A DNA stretch of 64,000 nt, taken from the NCBI RefSeq assembly GCF_014635285.1, contig NZ_BMCR01000001.1:124001-188000 (forward strand). The letters run 5' to 3'. Each line of letters starts with the position of its first letter. Position 1 is the stretch's first letter. Both the position numbers and the translations under genes were made by a program. The notes under the pieces are model-generated. The model worked only from the letters and a program-made list of their open reading frames with translations. It did not search any database and was not told the origin of the DNA. Below, piece by piece: positions 61,970 to 64,000 of the stretch. This DNA is from Stappia taiwanensis. Lineage in GTDB: Bacteria; Pseudomonadota; Alphaproteobacteria; Rhizobiales; Stappiaceae.

Positions 61970-62971
61970 TCAGCCCCCGGTCATGCTCATGTGGCGGGAA
62001 ACGGCGGGCTGGCGGGTCTTGCGGTCGATGACGAAATCATGCCCCTTGGGCTTGCGGCCGATGGCCTCGTCGATCGCCTGGGCCAGCAAATCGTCGCTCT
62101 CCGATGCCCGCAAGGCGGCGCGCAGGTCGGCGCTGTCATCCTGGCCGAGGCACATGTAGAGCATGCCGGTGCAGGTCACCCGCACCCGGTTGCAGCTTTC
62201 GCAGAAATTGTGGGTCATCGGCGTGATGAAGCCGAGGCGACCGCCGGTCTCGCGGATCGACACATAGCGGGCCGGGCCGCCGGTCTTGTAGGGGATGTCC
62301 TCAAGCGTCAGCGTTTCGGCAAGATGCGCCCGCACCTGCGACAAGGGCAGATACTGATCGGTGCGGTCCTCGTTGATCTCGCCCAGCGGCATGGTTTCGA
62401 TCAGCGTCAGATCGTAGCCATGCTCATGACACCAGGTCAGCATGGGCATGATCTCATGCTCGTTGACGCCCTTCAGCGCAACCATGTTGATCTTGATCTT
62501 CAGGCCCGCATCGGTGGCCGCCTGAATGCCGTCCATCACCTTGCCAAGATCGCCCCAGCGGGTGATGGCATGGAACTTCTGCTTGTCCAGCGTGTCGAGC
62601 GAGACGTTGATGCGGCGCAGGCCGCAGTCGTAAAGCTCGGGCGCGAAGCGGGCGAGCTGCGAGCCGTTGGTGGTCAGCGTCAGTTCTTCCAGCCGGCCAC
62701 TGTCCAGATGCCGCGACAGCGAGCGGATCAGCCCCATGATGTTCTTGCGCACCAGCGGCTCGCCGCCGGTCAACCGTAGCTTGCGCACGCCCTTGTCGAT
62801 GAAGGCGGTGCACAGCCGGTCCAGCTCTTCAAGCGTGAGAACATCGCGCTTGGGCAGGAACGTCATGTCCTCGGCCATGCAATAGACACAGCGGAAATCG
62901 CACCTGTCCGTCACCGAGACACGCAAATAGCTGACGGTACGGCCGAAAGGGTCGATCATCGGCTGGGACAT
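61970..62971 (-). CDS. moaA: GTP 3',8-cyclase MoaA
   Basis: A 333-residue radical SAM enzyme for the first step of molybdopterin synthesis. [16 protein letters not shown] (about 19-34) is the radical SAM cluster site, and [20 protein letters not shown] the second, C-terminal cluster. GAGGAAACAG precedes this ATG; the open frame begins 219 bases earlier without coding character. No moaBCDE genes are nearby, but it fits the molybdenum theme of the island. Confidence 0.95.
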   Translation of the reverse strand: MSQPMIDPFGRTVSYLRVSVTDRCDFRCVYCMAEDMTFLPKRDVLTLEELDRLCTAFIDKGVRKLRLTGGEPLVRKNIMGLIRSLSRHLDSGRLEELTLTTNGSQLARFAPELYDCGLRRINVSLDTLDKQKFHAITRWGDLGKVMDGIQAATDAGLKIKINMVALKGVNEHEIMPMLTWCHEHGYDLTLIETMPLGEINEDRTDQYLPLSQVRAHLAETLTLEDIPYKTGGPARYVSIRETGGRLGFITPMTHNFCESCNRVRVTCTGMLYMCLGQDDSADLRAALRASESDDLLAQAIDEAIGRKPKGHDFVIDRKTRQPAVSRHMSMTGG

Positions 62972-63225
62972 TCTGTTTCCTCGTCTCGCCCGGCATGGCT
63001 GCGCACGCCAGCGTGTGTTCTCATTAATAGGCAAGTTAGCGTAATCCGCATGCGCGTCAATCGCCGCGCTCATGCGAACGGGCAAGGCGCGGCGACCGGT
63101 CGCCGGTGAAATCGCGACAAAGGCCTTGCCCGCACTCTGGCGATGCCTATCGTGCGAGCACATCACGATTTTCCGGACGGAGCCTGCCACTGGGCACGGC
63201 CGTCCTCATCTGAAGGAATTTTGCC

Positions 63226-63597
63226 ATGCCCGAGAGCAAGCCCTGGCCGACCGAGCTGCGCCTCAGCAAGGACCGCCGGACATTGACGGTGGTCTTCGAC
63301 AATGGCGAGAGCCACGCCTATGCGGCGGAGTATCTGCGGGTTTGTTCGCCCTCCGCCGAGGTGCAGGGGCATTCCGCCGCTCAGCGCAAGACCGTGCCGG
63401 GCAAGCGCAATGTGACGATCATCCAGATCGAACCGGTCGGCAACTACGCGGTACGGCTGCATTTCGATGACCTGCACAATACCGGCATCTTCTCCTGGGA
63501 CTACTTCCAGAAGCTGGCCCATGAGCGCGAAAGCCTGTGGGGCGGCTATCTCGCCGAGCTGGAAGAAAAGGGAATGAGCCGCGATCCTTCGGGCTGA
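63226..63597 (+). CDS. DUF971 family protein
   Basis: A 123-residue DUF971 domain (RRTLTVVFDNGESHAYAAEY; LHFDDLHNTGIFSWDYFQKL), the domain also found at the N-terminus of gamma-butyrobetaine hydroxylase. Stand-alone members often accompany Mrp-type Fe-S carriers and molybdoenzymes. GAAGGAATTTTGCC precedes the ATG. It is divergent from moaA. Confidence 0.88.
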   Translation: MPESKPWPTELRLSKDRRTLTVVFDNGESHAYAAEYLRVCSPSAEVQGHSAAQRKTVPGKRNVTIIQIEPVGNYAVRLHFDDLHNTGIFSWDYFQKLAHERESLWGGYLAELEEKGMSRDPSG

Positions 63598-63715
63598 CCG
63601 CAAGCGCCTGCCGCAGGCCATGCGACGGATGCCGGGATTTTGGCTGTGACCGATGCGGGAATCACGGGCATAGTATCTTCATAGGTCCGAAAGGGAATCG
63701 ACGGAGATCATCGCC

Positions 63716-64000
63716 GTGCATCTTGGAACCAGTCGCCCCGCCACGAAGACACGAGAGTTGAGCCGCCGGTCCTTGTTGCTTGGACTTCCGCTTCTGCTTG
63801 CGGCATGTCAGGGCGCGTCAAGCCGGGTGCGGGTTGCGGGGCTTGGCTCCTACGCCAGCGCGACGCCCAATTACGCTTCCGCCTACGCGCCGGTGCGCGA
63901 TGGCGGCTTCAACCTGCCGGCCATTCCCTATCAGGAGTTCGATCCGCAGTACCTGCGCCAGACCGTGCGCTACTACACGGCGGAGGAGCCGGGCACGATC
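63716..64000 (+). CDS. L,D-transpeptidase-like lipoprotein, 5' part
   Basis: The first 95 codons of a gene cut off by the window end. It starts at GTG after CGGAGATCATCGCC. A signal segment ends in LLLAACQG, a lipobox. The following NLPAIPYQEFDPQYLRQTVR and YYTAEEPGTI strongly resemble the region that leads into the catalytic domain of alphaproteobacterial L,D-transpeptidases, which cross-link peptidoglycan. The catalytic part itself is outside the window. Confidence 0.72.
   Translation, partial: MHLGTSRPATKTRELSRRSLLLGLPLLLAACQGASSRVRVAGLGSYASATPNYASAYAPVRDGGFNLPAIPYQEFDPQYLRQTVRYYTAEEPGTI

Overview
The window is high-GC, densely packed chromosomal DNA from an alphaproteobacterium, most likely a marine or soil member of the Hyphomicrobiales (Stappia/Labrenzia-like; this placement is inference). 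The reasons are the TRAP carboxylate transporters, the FnrL/FixK-type regulators, a retropepsin plus DUF1289 pair, a polyhydroxyalkanoate synthase, BLUF photoreceptors, and a formate dehydrogenase island carrying DUF3305/DUF3306. I see no rRNA, tRNA, CRISPR array, insertion sequence or prophage.

Layout. 1-4.05 kb: end of a TRAP transporter followed by a CoA-transferase and two acyl-CoA dehydrogenases, a tight catabolic operon. 4.09-5.7 kb: an MBL/beta-CASP nuclease. 5.8-14.3 kb: an anaerobic or redox-stress island with a PHA synthase, two divergent Crp/Fnr regulators, a CBS-pair protein, a phosphoribosyltransferase and a second-type FtsH. It contains at least four FNR/FixK-like boxes and decayed remnants of a zinc alcohol dehydrogenase and a P-type ATPase. 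14.3-20.8 kb: a PAS-LuxR regulator divergent from a thiolase, acyl-CoA synthetase and TRAP (DctPQM) operon, with three phased TACGTA palindromes between them. 21-33 kb: housekeeping and mixed genes (dusA, a TauE-type exporter, retropepsin, DUF1289, DUF900 lipoprotein, cobS/cobT, a histidine kinase, a uracil-DNA glycosylase family protein, a periplasmic rhodanese, an Lrp regulator, DUF302, a hydroxyisobutyrate-type dehydrogenase). 33.6-38.2 kb: a LysR regulator, a PLP sulfur-amino-acid lyase and an amino-acid ABC importer without its ATPase.

38.4-63.6 kb is dominated by one theme: making and using a membrane-bound molybdenum (bis-MGD) formate dehydrogenase. moeA-mobB-mobA-fdhD form one operon. 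An Mrp/ApbC Fe-S carrier, a TorD-like chaperone, a small Tat protein, the FDH alpha, beta and gamma subunits, a lipoprotein, a WD40-cytochrome c fusion and a string of poorly characterised small proteins (DUF6494, a DUF4444 lipoate/biotin-ligase-like protein, DUF6505, DUF6352, DUF5076) follow on the opposite strand. A polyferredoxin-like 4Fe-4S protein, DUF3305, DUF3306, moaA and DUF971 complete the set. Two BLUF photoreceptor genes sit between the cofactor operon and the structural genes. The window ends inside an L,D-transpeptidase-like lipoprotein gene.

The most promising under-described system is this formate dehydrogenase island: the DUF proteins, the ligase-like protein, the lipoprotein and the WD40-cytochrome c travel with the enzyme and probably act in its maturation or in carrying electrons away from it. 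The second is the FNR-box island with its eroding genes.
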